Source of the DNA: Bordetella parapertussis
GTDB lineage: Bacteria > Pseudomonadota > Gammaproteobacteria > Burkholderiales > Burkholderiaceae_C
Length of the DNA: 64,000 nucleotides
Direction: 5' to 3'
Assembly (NCBI GenBank): GCA_945870575.1
Contig: CAMBSK010000002.1
Span: forward strand, 1-64,000
In this document: one piece after another, positions 8,822 through 18,240 of the stretch
Numbering within the stretch: position 1 is the first letter of the stretch
Layout of the letters: each line of letters opens with the position of its first letter
The notes under the pieces: model-generated
Seen by the model: only the letters and a program-made list of their open reading frames with translations
What the model was told of the DNA's origin: nothing
Database searches by the model: none
Made by a program: the position numbers and the translations under genes

Positions 8822-10093
8822 TTACTTCTTGACAGGTTCGTCAGGCTTGACATTGTTGCCGGGAATGTAAGGGCTCCAAGGCTTGGCTTTCACAGGACCG
8901 GGTGTTTTCCAAACCACATTGAACTGACCGTCGGCTTTGATTTCGCCGATGAACACAGACTTGTGCAAGTGGTGGTTTTTCTCGTCCATTTTGGAAGTGA
9001 TACCGCTAGGTGCTTTGAAAGTCTGACCGGCCATGGCAGCAATGACTTTGTCGACATCGGTGGACTTGGCTTTTTCAACCGCTTGTTTCCACATATTGAT
9101 ACCGATGTAGGTAGCTTCCATCGGGTCGTTGGTCAAAGGCTTGTCTTTGTGACCGGCAATGCCTTTGGCTTTGGCATAGTCAGACCATTTTTTGATGAAC
9201 GCGTCGTTGGTCGGGTTCTTGATGGATTGGAAGTAGTTCCATGCAGCCAGGTGACCGACCAAAGGCTTGGTGTCCACGCCACGCAATTCTTCTTCACCCA
9301 CAGAGAAGGCCACGACGGGAACGTCTTTGGCTTTCAAACCGGCATTGCCAAGTTCTTTATAAAAAGGAACGTTGGAGTCACCATTGATGGTGGAGACCAC
9401 AGCGGTTTTGCCGCCGGTTGAAAATTTCTTGATATCGGCCACGATGGTCTGATAGTCGGAGTGACCGAAGGGTGTGTATTTTTCGTCAATGTCAGACTCT
9501 TTCACGCCTTTGCTGATCAGGTAAGCGCGCAGAATTTTGTTGGTGGTACGCGGGTACACATAGTCAGTGCCCAACAACACCCAGCGCTTGGCAGCACCGC
9601 CGTCTTTGCTCATCAGGTAGTCCACCGCTGGAATGGCTTGCTGGTTAGGCGCAGCACCTGTGTAGAACACGTTCTTTGACAATTCTTCTCCCTCGTACTG
9701 CACAGGGTAGAACAACAAGCCGTTCATTTCTTCAACCACGGGCAAAACGGATTTGCGCGACACAGAAGTCCAGCAACCGAAGATCACCGCAACTTTGTCT
9801 TGACCGAGTAACTGCTTTGTTTTTTCGGCGAACAAAGGCCAGTTAGAAGCAGGATCGACCACCACAGGCTCGAGCTTTTTGCCCAACACGCCGCCTTTGG
9901 CGTTGATTTCTTCGATGGCCATGAGCACGGTGTCTTTCAACACGGTCTCGGAGATAGCCATGGTGCCTGAGAGACTGTGCAACACACCGACTTTGATGGT
10001 GTCTGCGGCCTGGACTGAGGTCATGTACAAAGAGCCGCTAGCGACTGCGGCAGCAGCGACCAGGGTTTTCAGATGAAAGCGACGGTTAAACAT
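8822..10093 (-). CDS. urtA: Urea ABC transporter substrate-binding protein UrtA
   Basis: Encodes 423 residues. The first 29 are a signal peptide with a twin-arginine-like NRRFHLK, ending at VQA. The mature protein starts DTIKVGVLHSLSGTMAISE, the usual UrtA opening, and carries DPASNWP and VIFGCWTSVSRKSVLPV. It binds urea in the periplasm for UrtBCDE. A GGAG ribosome site and an upstream sigma-54 promoter suit nitrogen-limitation control. Confidence 0.94.
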   Translation of the reverse strand: MFNRRFHLKTLVAAAAVASGSLYMTSVQAADTIKVGVLHSLSGTMAISETVLKDTVLMAIEEINAKGGVLGKKLEPVVVDPASNWPLFAEKTKQLLGQDKVAVIFGCWTSVSRKSVLPVVEEMNGLLFYPVQYEGEELSKNVFYTGAAPNQQAIPAVDYLMSKDGGAAKRWVLLGTDYVYPRTTNKILRAYLISKGVKESDIDEKYTPFGHSDYQTIVADIKKFSTGGKTAVVSTINGDSNVPFYKELGNAGLKAKDVPVVAFSVGEEELRGVDTKPLVGHLAAWNYFQSIKNPTNDAFIKKWSDYAKAKGIAGHKDKPLTNDPMEATYIGINMWKQAVEKAKSTDVDKVIAAMAGQTFKAPSGITSKMDEKNHHLHKSVFIGEIKADGQFNVVWKTPGPVKAKPWSPYIPGNNVKPDEPVKK

Positions 10094-10159
10094 TCAAGGT
10101 ACTCCAAAACATTACAAGGGTTAGAAGAAACGCGCCTTGTGGGCTGCGCCAACTACCTT

Positions 10160-10175
10160 TGCAAGCCTTGTGCCA
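10160..10175 (-). promoter_or_regulatory. Sigma-54 promoter for urtABCDE
   Basis: On the minus strand the sequence is TGGCACAAGGCTTGCA, a near-perfect -24/-12 element with GG and GC separated by exactly ten bases. It ends 66 bases before the urtA ATG. Urea uptake is commonly under NtrC and RpoN. No convincing NtrC dyad was found upstream, so the activator is inferred. Confidence 0.8.
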
Positions 10176-10317
10176 AGCAATAAATCAATGTTTTGAACTA
10201 TTTAAGTGCATGAAATCGGCTTGAGTATCTTGAACCGCACCGAATCCGAGCCCTGTTGAGGTGCATAAGAAGAACTCAGCGCCAAAGCAGTGCTGAATTC
10301 AATATGCCTGCAATTGT

Positions 10318-10992
10318 TTATTTGATACGGACCACAGACCCTGTCGCTTTGGACTTGGTTTCAGACTTATGTGAAATGACTGGACTGGTTTCGCCAAGTG
10401 CAGACTCCAGTGCATCCTTGGCAGTGATGATGCTGTGCGCAACATCCTCTACTGAGCAGCGTTTATCCATCGAGCGATTGCGAATGATCCTGAAAGCCTC
10501 GGTGTCGCTGATGCCACTGGTGTCCATGAGAAAGCGCTTGGCTTGTTCAATGATGCGAACAGATTCAACTCGACCTTCCAGCTTATGGATGCGCTTTAAC
10601 AAATCTTCACGTACCTTGTGCTGGTTGACTGCCAGCACAATGGCTGACAACACACCAAATGGTTTGACCGGTGAAAATAGCAGCGATGATGAATTCAACT
10701 GACAAGCCAAATCGAGTACTGTCGGGCTCTCAAACTGCAACACAGACACGACGATTTTATTTTTCAAATTTTGAAGCAAGGCCTTGTCAATCTTGATGAA
10801 GGCCTCGGGCACCAGCGCCAGCACCACCAGATCGACGCCGAGCAAATCATTCATCACAGGTGGCCATACTTGCTTGTATGTCATGCCTAGTCGCTCAAGT
10901 TGCTGCGAAATTAAACGGCATTCAGCACCGATCGGATGGCACAGTCCCACCTGCATTTGACGCAAACCTGCAACAACATCTCGCTGTTCCAT
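10318..10992 (-). CDS. ANTAR-domain antiterminator, AmiR/NasT-like
   Basis: Encodes 224 residues. Residues 1-125 resemble a degenerate receiver domain as in AmiR. Residues about 128-190 are an ANTAR RNA-binding domain, with a coiled lead-in (LLKRIHKLEGRVESVRIIEQA) and the helical pattern AKRFLMDTSGISDTEAFRII. ANTAR proteins bind leader RNA and prevent termination. Directly upstream is an AmiC-like sensor gene, the classic partner that holds AmiR inactive until amide binds. The probable target is the terminator leader at 20448-20524 at the head of the same operon. Confidence 0.85.
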   Translation of the reverse strand: MEQRDVVAGLRQMQVGLCHPIGAECRLISQQLERLGMTYKQVWPPVMNDLLGVDLVVLALVPEAFIKIDKALLQNLKNKIVVSVLQFESPTVLDLACQLNSSSLLFSPVKPFGVLSAIVLAVNQHKVREDLLKRIHKLEGRVESVRIIEQAKRFLMDTSGISDTEAFRIIRNRSMDKRCSVEDVAHSIITAKDALESALGETSPVISHKSETKSKATGSVVRIK

Positions 10993-11057
10993 AAGTCCTC
11001 CCTGATGAAGATAATCTACAAAGGTGACGAAAAGCTCAAACTGTCAAAGTGAAAAAA

Positions 11058-12173
11058 CTACAAAGCAGAAATAGCATAGGACATCAAATACGGGTCTGGC
11101 CGCACTGTCCTCTTGGATTCCTTAACAATTTCAAAATCACCATCAGCCTGAGATTTGCCGATGCGCGAATACACCCAGCAATGGTTGTTGTCAGGGTCAA
11201 TACGCACACGACCTTGGGGCGCCTCTACTTCCATACCGCGCAATACTTTAAGCAAACTTTCTGTATGTATGTCCCCAGCCTCAATGAGTGCTTTGGCAAA
11301 CAGCATAACTTGAAAGTAGGCTGATTCCCAGCATTGATTAATAGGCACTTCACTGGTGTGGGTTGCCAATTGCTGCCAAGAAGGCACGGGTGAATGCTTG
11401 AGCATTGATGCGAAGAAAGGTGCCGCAGTGTAGTGGTCTGCTCGGGCAAATGGCTGCATGCTCGCCAACTCAGCCTCGGAGGTAGTCAAACTGGCGATAG
11501 GCAAAGTCAGCGGCTGCAAACCGGCTTGTGCGTACGTTTCATACAAAGCAGCTGTGGACGAGCCCACCACGGTTGAAAAAATAAAGTCAGGCTGACACGC
11601 GGCAATGTCATCGAGCACAGGTCTGAATTCAGCATGTGAAGCCTCTAGGCTGAGGTAATGCTCACCCATTATTTTTCCGCCGAAGCCATTGACCATGTCT
11701 TTCATGATACGGTTGGACTCATAGGGGTAAACATAGTCAGAACCAACCAAATAACAATTTTTGCCAAACTTGGAGAACATGAATTCAGCCAAAAAAATGA
11801 TGTTTTGATTCGGACACGCGCCGGTATAAATGACATTCGGTGAAAACTCAAAGCCTTCATACAAGGTGGGGTAAAAAAGCAGTTTGTTGTGTTTTTCAAT
11901 CACCGGCAGCACTGACTTGCGGCTGATGGATGTGTAGCAACCGAAGATGACCGTCACACTCTGCTCAGCGATCAACTTCTCACTCATTGAAGAAAAAAGG
12001 AAGGGGTCTGATTGCGGATCCATGTAAAAAGGCTTGATTTCTAAGTCATAGGTTGACAACAGACCATTGGCTTCTTCAATCGCTAGCAAGGTGGCATGTA
12101 ACTGTGTTTTCTCAATCACGGATGTAGTACCTGTTTGCGAGAAAAGTACGCCCACAGGAATAACGGTCTTCAT
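11058..12173 (-). CDS. AmiC-like cytoplasmic amide sensor
   Basis: Encodes 371 residues of the UrtA/AmiC periplasmic-binding fold but with no signal peptide: it begins MKTVIPVGVLFSQTGTTSV, going straight into the first beta strand. It shares VIFGCYTSISRKSVLPVIEKH with the two UrtA proteins here. In Pseudomonas AmiC binds small amides and controls AmiR; the ANTAR gene lies 65 bases downstream. The start overlaps the stop of the VWA gene (ATGA), tying regulator to operon. Confidence 0.85.
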   Translation of the reverse strand: MKTVIPVGVLFSQTGTTSVIEKTQLHATLLAIEEANGLLSTYDLEIKPFYMDPQSDPFLFSSMSEKLIAEQSVTVIFGCYTSISRKSVLPVIEKHNKLLFYPTLYEGFEFSPNVIYTGACPNQNIIFLAEFMFSKFGKNCYLVGSDYVYPYESNRIMKDMVNGFGGKIMGEHYLSLEASHAEFRPVLDDIAACQPDFIFSTVVGSSTAALYETYAQAGLQPLTLPIASLTTSEAELASMQPFARADHYTAAPFFASMLKHSPVPSWQQLATHTSEVPINQCWESAYFQVMLFAKALIEAGDIHTESLLKVLRGMEVEAPQGRVRIDPDNNHCWVYSRIGKSQADGDFEIVKESKRTVRPDPYLMSYAISAL

Positions 12174-13798
12174 GGAATACTCTTTCTGATTTTTTTTAAT
12201 ACATTACTTATGGCGAGTTCTATTTTATCCGCCTCACAAAACACCGTTTGCGACACACCAAAGATTTGCTGGCAAATCTTTGCCTGCGAAGCGCCTATTT
12301 TCAAGCACATCACGCTGGTGCCTTCTTCTTTCAATTGAGCCACCGCAAATTGGCTGTCTTGCCATAAATAATTCTCGTCCGGGCAATCAACGTCACTGGG
12401 CACACCGTCTGTCAACACCAACACCATGGGTTGCTGTAGACGGTTTGCACACAAACTGTGCATATGCCGCAGTGCGGCACCGAGCCTGGTGGAACAGTGA
12501 GCCTGCAATCCTTGCAGAGCTTTGCGCTGCGTGTCAGACCATGGCGACACAAAATCCTTGTGCAGGGTAATGCTGACATCGTCTTTGGTATTGGAATGAA
12601 AACTCGATACGGCAAAAGGAATACGCGATGATTGAAAAAAATCTGCCAGATAGCTAATAGCTTTTTTTTCCAGATCAAGAATACTGGTGTAGCTGCCTGC
12701 GATGCGGTCGTTGGCAGATTCTGATGCATCTATCAGAACCATCACGCCTGCACTCAATTGTTGTCTTTGCCAATGCTGAAAAATATGTTCATTTGGTGAA
12801 ATATGGCAACGCAAATCAATATTTCGCTCTATGGCTTTGTCAAGCCAAAGCTGTTCGCTCGAGTCGACTGATAACTTGAATTCACCACGCATAGCCCGCT
12901 TTCTGCGGGTTTTCAAGTATGCAGTGTGTGCATCACGAACGGGCACACGCTCTAAGCCAGAAGCAGGCAACAAGCCCGAATGGTTGACGGTGACAAAAGC
13001 CTTGTTCAGGTTTTGCGTAGTTGCATTCCATTCGTCATAGTAAAAAATCAGTTTCTCTTCTTCAGTCGGCAGGTCTTGCTCTTCGGCTGAACTGTTGCGT
13101 GAATGGGAGATGGTTTCCTGCACTTTTTGCTCTGCCGCCGAATCTGTCCAAAGGATGGAATTGTCGTCCCGGTAAGCTGGCCAGACCGCATATTTCGTAT
13201 GGTCAAACCGATAACGCATTTGGCCCAGGTCATTGGCCAATATCGACCCTGCTTCGCGCAATGCAGCAAACCCACCGCCACTGCTCAAGGCCTGCTCATA
13301 CATGTCCAGCGCTTTACCGCACCAATAGTCTTCATACACATTGTGTCTTCGGTTCAAACACACAGACATTTTGGCCAACTGGGTTTCGACGCCACCGATA
13401 TGCAATGCCTGTTCTGTATCCATGCGCGAAGTGAATACGGCACCAATGCCTTCAATGTCTTCATTGATCAAGCGCTCCACCCTTTCATCTTCCAGCAAAG
13501 AGATAAGTGCCAAGGACAGATGTTTGAACTTACCTACGGGCTGAAAAAACGCGGAATGATTTAAGTGGGCTTTGGCGTGTGCCACCATACACAGCAAATC
13601 GACGGGCTGGTAGTCACCCTTGAGCACACCGGAAAGCTGCTGCGACAAACCGTGCGGCAATGACAAACCAAATGGCGTGATGGCCAATCGCTGCTGTTGC
13701 TGGTTTCGCGCCACCGACACGACTGGCAAACTTTGAGCAGGAAGCTGCAAACCACGAAAGACGGATTCAAGCCATTTATCTGCAATCACTGTGTCCAT
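12170..13798 (-). CDS. VWA-domain protein of the CbbO/NorD type
   Basis: Encodes 542 residues from the ATG at 13798, which sits 10 bases after the preceding gene; an upstream start would overlap that gene. The C-terminal third is a von Willebrand A domain with a metal-site motif DASES at about residue 354 and later LVLTDGVPSD. This architecture is that of NorD and CbbO, partners of MoxR-type ATPases that remodel or activate enzymes (nitric oxide reductase, Rubisco). Its neighbours here are an amidase and its regulators, so AmiE is the natural client, but this is inference. Confidence 0.78.
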   Translation of the reverse strand: MDTVIADKWLESVFRGLQLPAQSLPVVSVARNQQQQRLAITPFGLSLPHGLSQQLSGVLKGDYQPVDLLCMVAHAKAHLNHSAFFQPVGKFKHLSLALISLLEDERVERLINEDIEGIGAVFTSRMDTEQALHIGGVETQLAKMSVCLNRRHNVYEDYWCGKALDMYEQALSSGGGFAALREAGSILANDLGQMRYRFDHTKYAVWPAYRDDNSILWTDSAAEQKVQETISHSRNSSAEEQDLPTEEEKLIFYYDEWNATTQNLNKAFVTVNHSGLLPASGLERVPVRDAHTAYLKTRRKRAMRGEFKLSVDSSEQLWLDKAIERNIDLRCHISPNEHIFQHWQRQQLSAGVMVLIDASESANDRIAGSYTSILDLEKKAISYLADFFQSSRIPFAVSSFHSNTKDDVSITLHKDFVSPWSDTQRKALQGLQAHCSTRLGAALRHMHSLCANRLQQPMVLVLTDGVPSDVDCPDENYLWQDSQFAVAQLKEEGTSVMCLKIGASQAKICQQIFGVSQTVFCEADKIELAISNVLKKIRKSIP

Positions 13799-13808
13799 GG
13801 CGGCGTGA

Positions 13809-14594
13809 TCACATGTGAACTGCAGCCATGACCAGTGGAAGCAATGCCAACAAACTTGCTCTGATGGTGGGCTCATCCGTGACAGGGTCAATCAATGCCG
13901 CCTCCAACAGATGTTGTTGCCCCGTCTTTTGTGACATCAACTTAGCTGCATGGATCAACATGCGGGTTGATACGCCTTCAAACAAACCGCTTCCCGCCAT
14001 CTTGCGTGAACTGGCGCCGAAATTTGCAAGTGCGCGGGCCAGCGCCAAAGAACAGCCGGATTCACTGGCAATGATCGTCTGTTCTAGTTCAATAGCCGGG
14101 TAGTTAAAACGCACAGCCACGAAACGCTGCTTGATCGATTCTTTCAAGTCGCGCATCACACTCTGATAGCCTGGGTTGTATGAAACCACCAACATGAAAT
14201 GGGCAGGTGCATGCAAGACTTCATTGGTCTTGTCAATGAACAATTGACGTCGATGGTCAGCCAATGCATTTAAAACCACCAACGCTTCTTGTCGGGCCTC
14301 AATCACTTCATCCAAATAACAAATGCCACCTTGTCTGACAGCTTGTGTGAGTGGCCCATCTATCCAAGGCGTCTCATTGCCTTTCAGGATATAGCGTCCC
14401 ACCAAATCGCTGGCACTGGTGTCCTCATTGCAAGCGACTGTCCACATCGGCAACTTCAACGCTTGCGCCATGTACTCGACAAAACGTGTTTTGCCGCACC
14501 CGGTAGGACCTTTGATGAGCAAGGGCAGATGGTGGTTGAAAGCCTGGCGGAAAACCTGCTCTTCGTCACCAAGCGGATGGTAGGAAATAGTCAA
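13809..14594 (-). CDS. MoxR-family AAA+ ATPase of the CbbQ/NorQ type
   Basis: Encodes 261 residues. Walker A is GPTGCGKTR (residues 29-37), Walker B is ICYLDEV with D95-E96, and the segment ASDLVGRYILKGNETPWIDGPL is diagnostic for the NorQ/CbbQ branch of MoxR ATPases. It lies between amiE and the VWA gene on the same strand. The family uses ATP to remodel a target together with its VWA partner. In Pseudomonas the ami operon also contains an ATPase gene (amiB), which gives a loose precedent. Confidence 0.85.
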   Translation of the reverse strand: MTISYHPLGDEEQVFRQAFNHHLPLLIKGPTGCGKTRFVEYMAQALKLPMWTVACNEDTSASDLVGRYILKGNETPWIDGPLTQAVRQGGICYLDEVIEARQEALVVLNALADHRRQLFIDKTNEVLHAPAHFMLVVSYNPGYQSVMRDLKESIKQRFVAVRFNYPAIELEQTIIASESGCSLALARALANFGASSRKMAGSGLFEGVSTRMLIHAAKLMSQKTGQQHLLEAALIDPVTDEPTIRASLLALLPLVMAAVHM

Positions 14595-14690
14595 AGGGAA
14601 ATCACCGGGTTAACAAGGCATTGTTGGTGAACACCATCGGCACCTCGCTTGCCAAACACTGCAAGCCGAGGCGCCTGGGTTAGTTGGGTG

Positions 14691-15728
14691 TCAACGGTGC
14701 TGGGTGGATTGGTTGGGGATGCCCTCAATCGGCGCCTCGTCCGTTCCGGGTGTAGACCGGGTAATGGATTCAACCATTTTGCGAGTGCCCTCTGGATCGT
14801 TGATCCATTTGGAATAAAACTCAAACGGACAAGCTGCCACGCCATTGGCATCTTCGCCAGAATTGATTTTTCCGGTGTAACCACGGTGAAGTAACTTGTA
14901 CAAATGGTTTTGGGACTGCATGGTACGGCGTGCATCACGGATCAAACTGACCGATAGTTCTGCATACTGTATGCCCATGTCCTCTTCACCGCATTCGCCC
15001 AGTGTGCGGCCATCAAAGCCAACGATGGCAGAGTGACCGAAATAAGAGTACACACCATCAAAGCCGGATGCGTTGGCAACAGCAACATAGCAATTGTTCA
15101 TCCATGCCATGGCCTTGGCAACAATGACCTGCTGCTCTTTGGCCGGGTACATATAGCCTTGGCAACGCACAATCAATTCAGCACCGCGCATGGCGCAATC
15201 ACGCCAGATTTCAGGGTAGTTGCCATCGTCACAAATGATGAGACTGATCTTCATGCCTTTAGGGCCATCGGACACATAAGTGCAGTCGCCGGGATACCAA
15301 CCTTCAATAGGCACCCAAGGCATGATCTTACGGTACTTCTGCACAATTTCACCTTTGTCATCCATCAGGATCAAGGTGTTGTAGGGTGCTTTTTTCGGAT
15401 GCTCTTCGTGACGTTCGCCGGTCAAAGAAAACACGCCCCAAACCTTGGCCTTGCGACAGGCTGCCGCGAAAATTTCAGTCTCTTCGCCGGGCACCGTGGC
15501 AGCCGTGTCGTACATCTCCTTGGAGTCATACATGATGCCGTGGGTAGAGTACTCGGGGAAGATAACCAAGTCCATGCCTGGCAAACCTTGCTTCATGCCG
15601 ACCAGCATGTCAGCAATCTTGCGCGCGTTGTCCAATACCTCTGCCTTGGTGTGCAAACGGGGCATTTTGTAGTTAACAACTGCAACGCCGACACAATCCT
15701 TGCTGCTTGAAATATCACCATGTCTCAT
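14691..15728 (-). CDS. amiE: Aliphatic amidase AmiE
   Basis: Encodes 345 residues, the usual length. It begins [20 protein letters not shown], almost identical to Pseudomonas AmiE. The nitrilase-superfamily triad is in place at the family positions: E59 in FPEYS, K134 in YRKIM and C166 in [10 protein letters not shown]. The enzyme hydrolyses short aliphatic amides such as acetamide to acid and ammonia in the cytoplasm. It follows the Urt-like transporter genes by 20 bases and so should be induced with amide uptake. Confidence 0.95.
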   Translation of the reverse strand: MRHGDISSSKDCVGVAVVNYKMPRLHTKAEVLDNARKIADMLVGMKQGLPGMDLVIFPEYSTHGIMYDSKEMYDTAATVPGEETEIFAAACRKAKVWGVFSLTGERHEEHPKKAPYNTLILMDDKGEIVQKYRKIMPWVPIEGWYPGDCTYVSDGPKGMKISLIICDDGNYPEIWRDCAMRGAELIVRCQGYMYPAKEQQVIVAKAMAWMNNCYVAVANASGFDGVYSYFGHSAIVGFDGRTLGECGEEDMGIQYAELSVSLIRDARRTMQSQNHLYKLLHRGYTGKINSGEDANGVAACPFEFYSKWINDPEGTRKMVESITRSTPGTDEAPIEGIPNQSTQHR

Positions 15729-15748
15729 TAGAGTTCTCCTGTGAATTG

Positions 15749-16444
15749 TTAAATTGTCAAAAATGCCTTGACGGCATCCACTTCCCCTGCATCCTTGCCG
15801 CAGCTATGCACGATGGCACCGCGCTCCAGGACAACCAAACGATCAGCCACACTGACCGCAAAACTCAACACCTGCTCTGACAACAAAACGGTGCAATCGG
15901 TTGCCTGCTGCAACTTGATCAGCGCTGTTGCAATTTCTTTGATGATGGAAGGCTGAATCCCCTCGGTTGGCTCATCCAAAATCAAAAGTGTGGGGCCAGC
16001 AGTCAAGGCTCTGCCGATGGCAACCATCTGTTGCTGGCCACCGGACAAATTACCCGCTTTGCGCTCCTTCATCTGTGACAACACCGGAAACAATTCATAC
16101 ACCAGATCAGGAATTTTTTGGAGCCGTCCGGTATTGAGAGAAGACAACAGGTTTTCTTCTACTGTCAACTGACTGAACAACAAGCGCCCTTGCGGCACAT
16201 AAGCCATTCCCATGCGAGCGCGTTCAAACACCGGCAAGCGGGTGATGTCTTTTCCCATAAATTCAATTCGACCTGAATGCACTGGCAACAAGCCCATCAG
16301 TGTTTTGAAAAAAGTAGACTTGGACATGCCATTTTTTCCAACCACAGCCACAGCTTCGTGTGCCTTCATATCAAAGGACACACCGTGCAAAACGATGCTT
16401 TGTCCATAGCCAGCCATTAAGTCTGTTGTGTGTAGCAAAGTCAT
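15749..16444 (-). CDS. UrtE-like ABC ATPase of the amidase operon, altered P-loop
   Basis: Encodes 231 residues, paralogous to UrtE, with [16 protein letters not shown] and Walker [15 protein letters not shown] intact. The Walker A is GKNGMSKS (36-43), where the Gly before the catalytic Lys is Ser (codon TCC). This position is nearly invariant in ABC ATPases. The rest of the protein looks intact, so it may be a weakened ATPase or a tolerated variant. It probably pairs with the UrtD-like ATPase upstream. Confidence 0.88.
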   Translation of the reverse strand: MTLLHTTDLMAGYGQSIVLHGVSFDMKAHEAVAVVGKNGMSKSTFFKTLMGLLPVHSGRIEFMGKDITRLPVFERARMGMAYVPQGRLLFSQLTVEENLLSSLNTGRLQKIPDLVYELFPVLSQMKERKAGNLSGGQQQMVAIGRALTAGPTLLILDEPTEGIQPSIIKEIATALIKLQQATDCTVLLSEQVLSFAVSVADRLVVLERGAIVHSCGKDAGEVDAVKAFLTI

Positions 16445-16455
16445 TCCCTGATCCT

Positions 16456-17193
16456 CTAATCGCCTAAGTAGACTTCACGCACACGCGGATCAGCCTGAAT
16501 TTGCTCAATCAAGCCTTCGCACAAAATCGCTCCTTGGTGCAAAACCGTGACATTCCCAGACAGCTTCTTGACAAAATCCATGTCATGCTCAATCACGACA
16601 ATCGCTTGAATGGCTGAAATACGTTGGATCAAATCGACAGTTTGGTCACGCTCTTTCAAGCTCATGCCCGCGACTGGCTCATCTAGCAAAAGCAATTGCG
16701 GATGCTGCACCAACAGCATCGCTATTTCCAACCATTGCTTCTGCCCATGACTCAGAGTGCCTGCTTGTACGTCCAGGAACTGGACCAGATTGGTGGTCTG
16801 CGCTACTTCCAAAATTTCTTGATTGAACTGGTCATCACTATTAAAAATGGCAGACAACATACTCTGCCCTTTGGGTACCGAAATTTGTATGTTCTGGTAA
16901 ACCGTTAAATCATCATAGACAGATGGCGTCTGGAATTTTCTGCCCATGCCCATGCGGGTGCGCTTGAATTCACTCTCACTGTCAATTCGAATGCCTTTGA
17001 AAAAAATACTGCCCTGTGTCGCTGGTGTCTTGCCGCATATCGCGTCAAGCAAGGTGGTTTTACCAGCCCCATTGGGCCCGATGATGCATCGGATTTCGCC
17101 TGAATGCGCTGTCAAATTGACGTGGTCAATGGCGACAAAGCCGCCGAAACGGACCAGTAAATCACGCACCTCTAACAATGCCTGCTTACTCAT
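16456..17193 (-). CDS. UrtD-like ABC ATPase of the amidase operon
   Basis: Encodes 245 residues with normal Walker A GPNGAGKTT, signature LSHGQKQW and Walker B LLLLDEPVAGM. It is shorter than the UrtD at 5139-6011 because it lacks the N-terminal extension. Its start overlaps the permease stop by four bases. It is likely to provide the ATP-hydrolysing site for amide or urea import if its partner is impaired. Confidence 0.9.
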   Translation of the reverse strand: MSKQALLEVRDLLVRFGGFVAIDHVNLTAHSGEIRCIIGPNGAGKTTLLDAICGKTPATQGSIFFKGIRIDSESEFKRTRMGMGRKFQTPSVYDDLTVYQNIQISVPKGQSMLSAIFNSDDQFNQEILEVAQTTNLVQFLDVQAGTLSHGQKQWLEIAMLLVQHPQLLLLDEPVAGMSLKERDQTVDLIQRISAIQAIVVIEHDMDFVKKLSGNVTVLHQGAILCEGLIEQIQADPRVREVYLGD

Positions 17194-18239
17194 TGGCTGT
17201 CACCTGCAGCTTTAGCTGGTTTTTTAAACATGCCAAGCAAACCTGCCAAGCCTTGGGGAAGCACCGCCGTGACGAGCAAGAACAATCCACCCAAAAAGAA
17301 TAACCAGCCCTGTGGAAACTGTTCTGACAAAGCTGATTTAAGCCAACCGATAGAGAATGCAGCGAACACCGCACCCAGAACAGATACACGACCACCAAAG
17401 GCGGCATACACAATCATTTCAACTGAAGCGACCGCGCCTACAAGTTGTGGTGTGATCAACCCGGTGAACAATACAAACATTGCTCCCCCAATAGAGGCAA
17501 GTACGCAAGACACGGACAGTGTGGTCGCTTTGATCCATGCGGTGTCGTAGCCGGAAAAACGCACACGGTCTTCACGGTCTCTGATGGCAATCAATACTTT
17601 GCCGTAACGCGACGAGACAAGGTATTGCACCAGGGCTGCACATACGGCCAGCAATGCCAGCATCACAAAGTACAAGCGCATTCGCGCTTCATCCGATGCC
17701 ACGTCCCAACCGAGCAAAGTACTGAAATCGGTGATGCCATTGGCGCCACCCGTGCCCCCTTGGCTGCCGATGATCAATACCGTCATGGTCAGCGAAAGCG
17801 CGAGTGTCAAAATTGCAAAATACACACCACTGACGCGCTTTTTGAAAATTAAATAGGTGAATGGAAATGCCACCAAGACGGGCAATACCAATATACATAG
17901 CAAGGTAAAGCTGAAACTTTGAAATGGCAACCAAGCCAGTGGTAATTGCTCCACACTGCTCCAAATCATGAAGTCTGGCAACTCAGGTCTTGAAGCCTCC
18001 AGCTTTAAAAACATAGCCAGTGAATAGGCGCCGATCCCAAAGAAGATGCCTTGACCCAAGCTAAGAATGCCGCAATAGCCCCAACTGAGCACGATGCCTA
18101 AGGCTACAAAGGCAAATGACAAGTACTTGCCATAAAGTGGTACTCTGAATTCAGGCGAGACAAGCGGCAATAACAACAGCAAGCCAAAAATAATGGCGAA
18201 ATTCACCCACCAACTTGGACGTAAAAATTCTTTTGGCAT
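17190..18239 (-). CDS. UrtC-like permease of the amidase operon
   Basis: Encodes 349 residues of a LivM/UrtC-type permease with WGYCGILSLGQGIFFGIGAY and GGTGGANGITDF. It parallels UrtC at 6008-7132 but is clearly diverged. It is one base from the permease gene upstream and overlaps the UrtD-like gene downstream, a tight operon arrangement. Confidence 0.9.
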   Translation of the reverse strand: MPKEFLRPSWWVNFAIIFGLLLLLPLVSPEFRVPLYGKYLSFAFVALGIVLSWGYCGILSLGQGIFFGIGAYSLAMFLKLEASRPELPDFMIWSSVEQLPLAWLPFQSFSFTLLCILVLPVLVAFPFTYLIFKKRVSGVYFAILTLALSLTMTVLIIGSQGGTGGANGITDFSTLLGWDVASDEARMRLYFVMLALLAVCAALVQYLVSSRYGKVLIAIRDREDRVRFSGYDTAWIKATTLSVSCVLASIGGAMFVLFTGLITPQLVGAVASVEMIVYAAFGGRVSVLGAVFAAFSIGWLKSALSEQFPQGWLFFLGGLFLLVTAVLPQGLAGLLGMFKKPAKAAGDSQ

Positions 18240-18240
18240 G

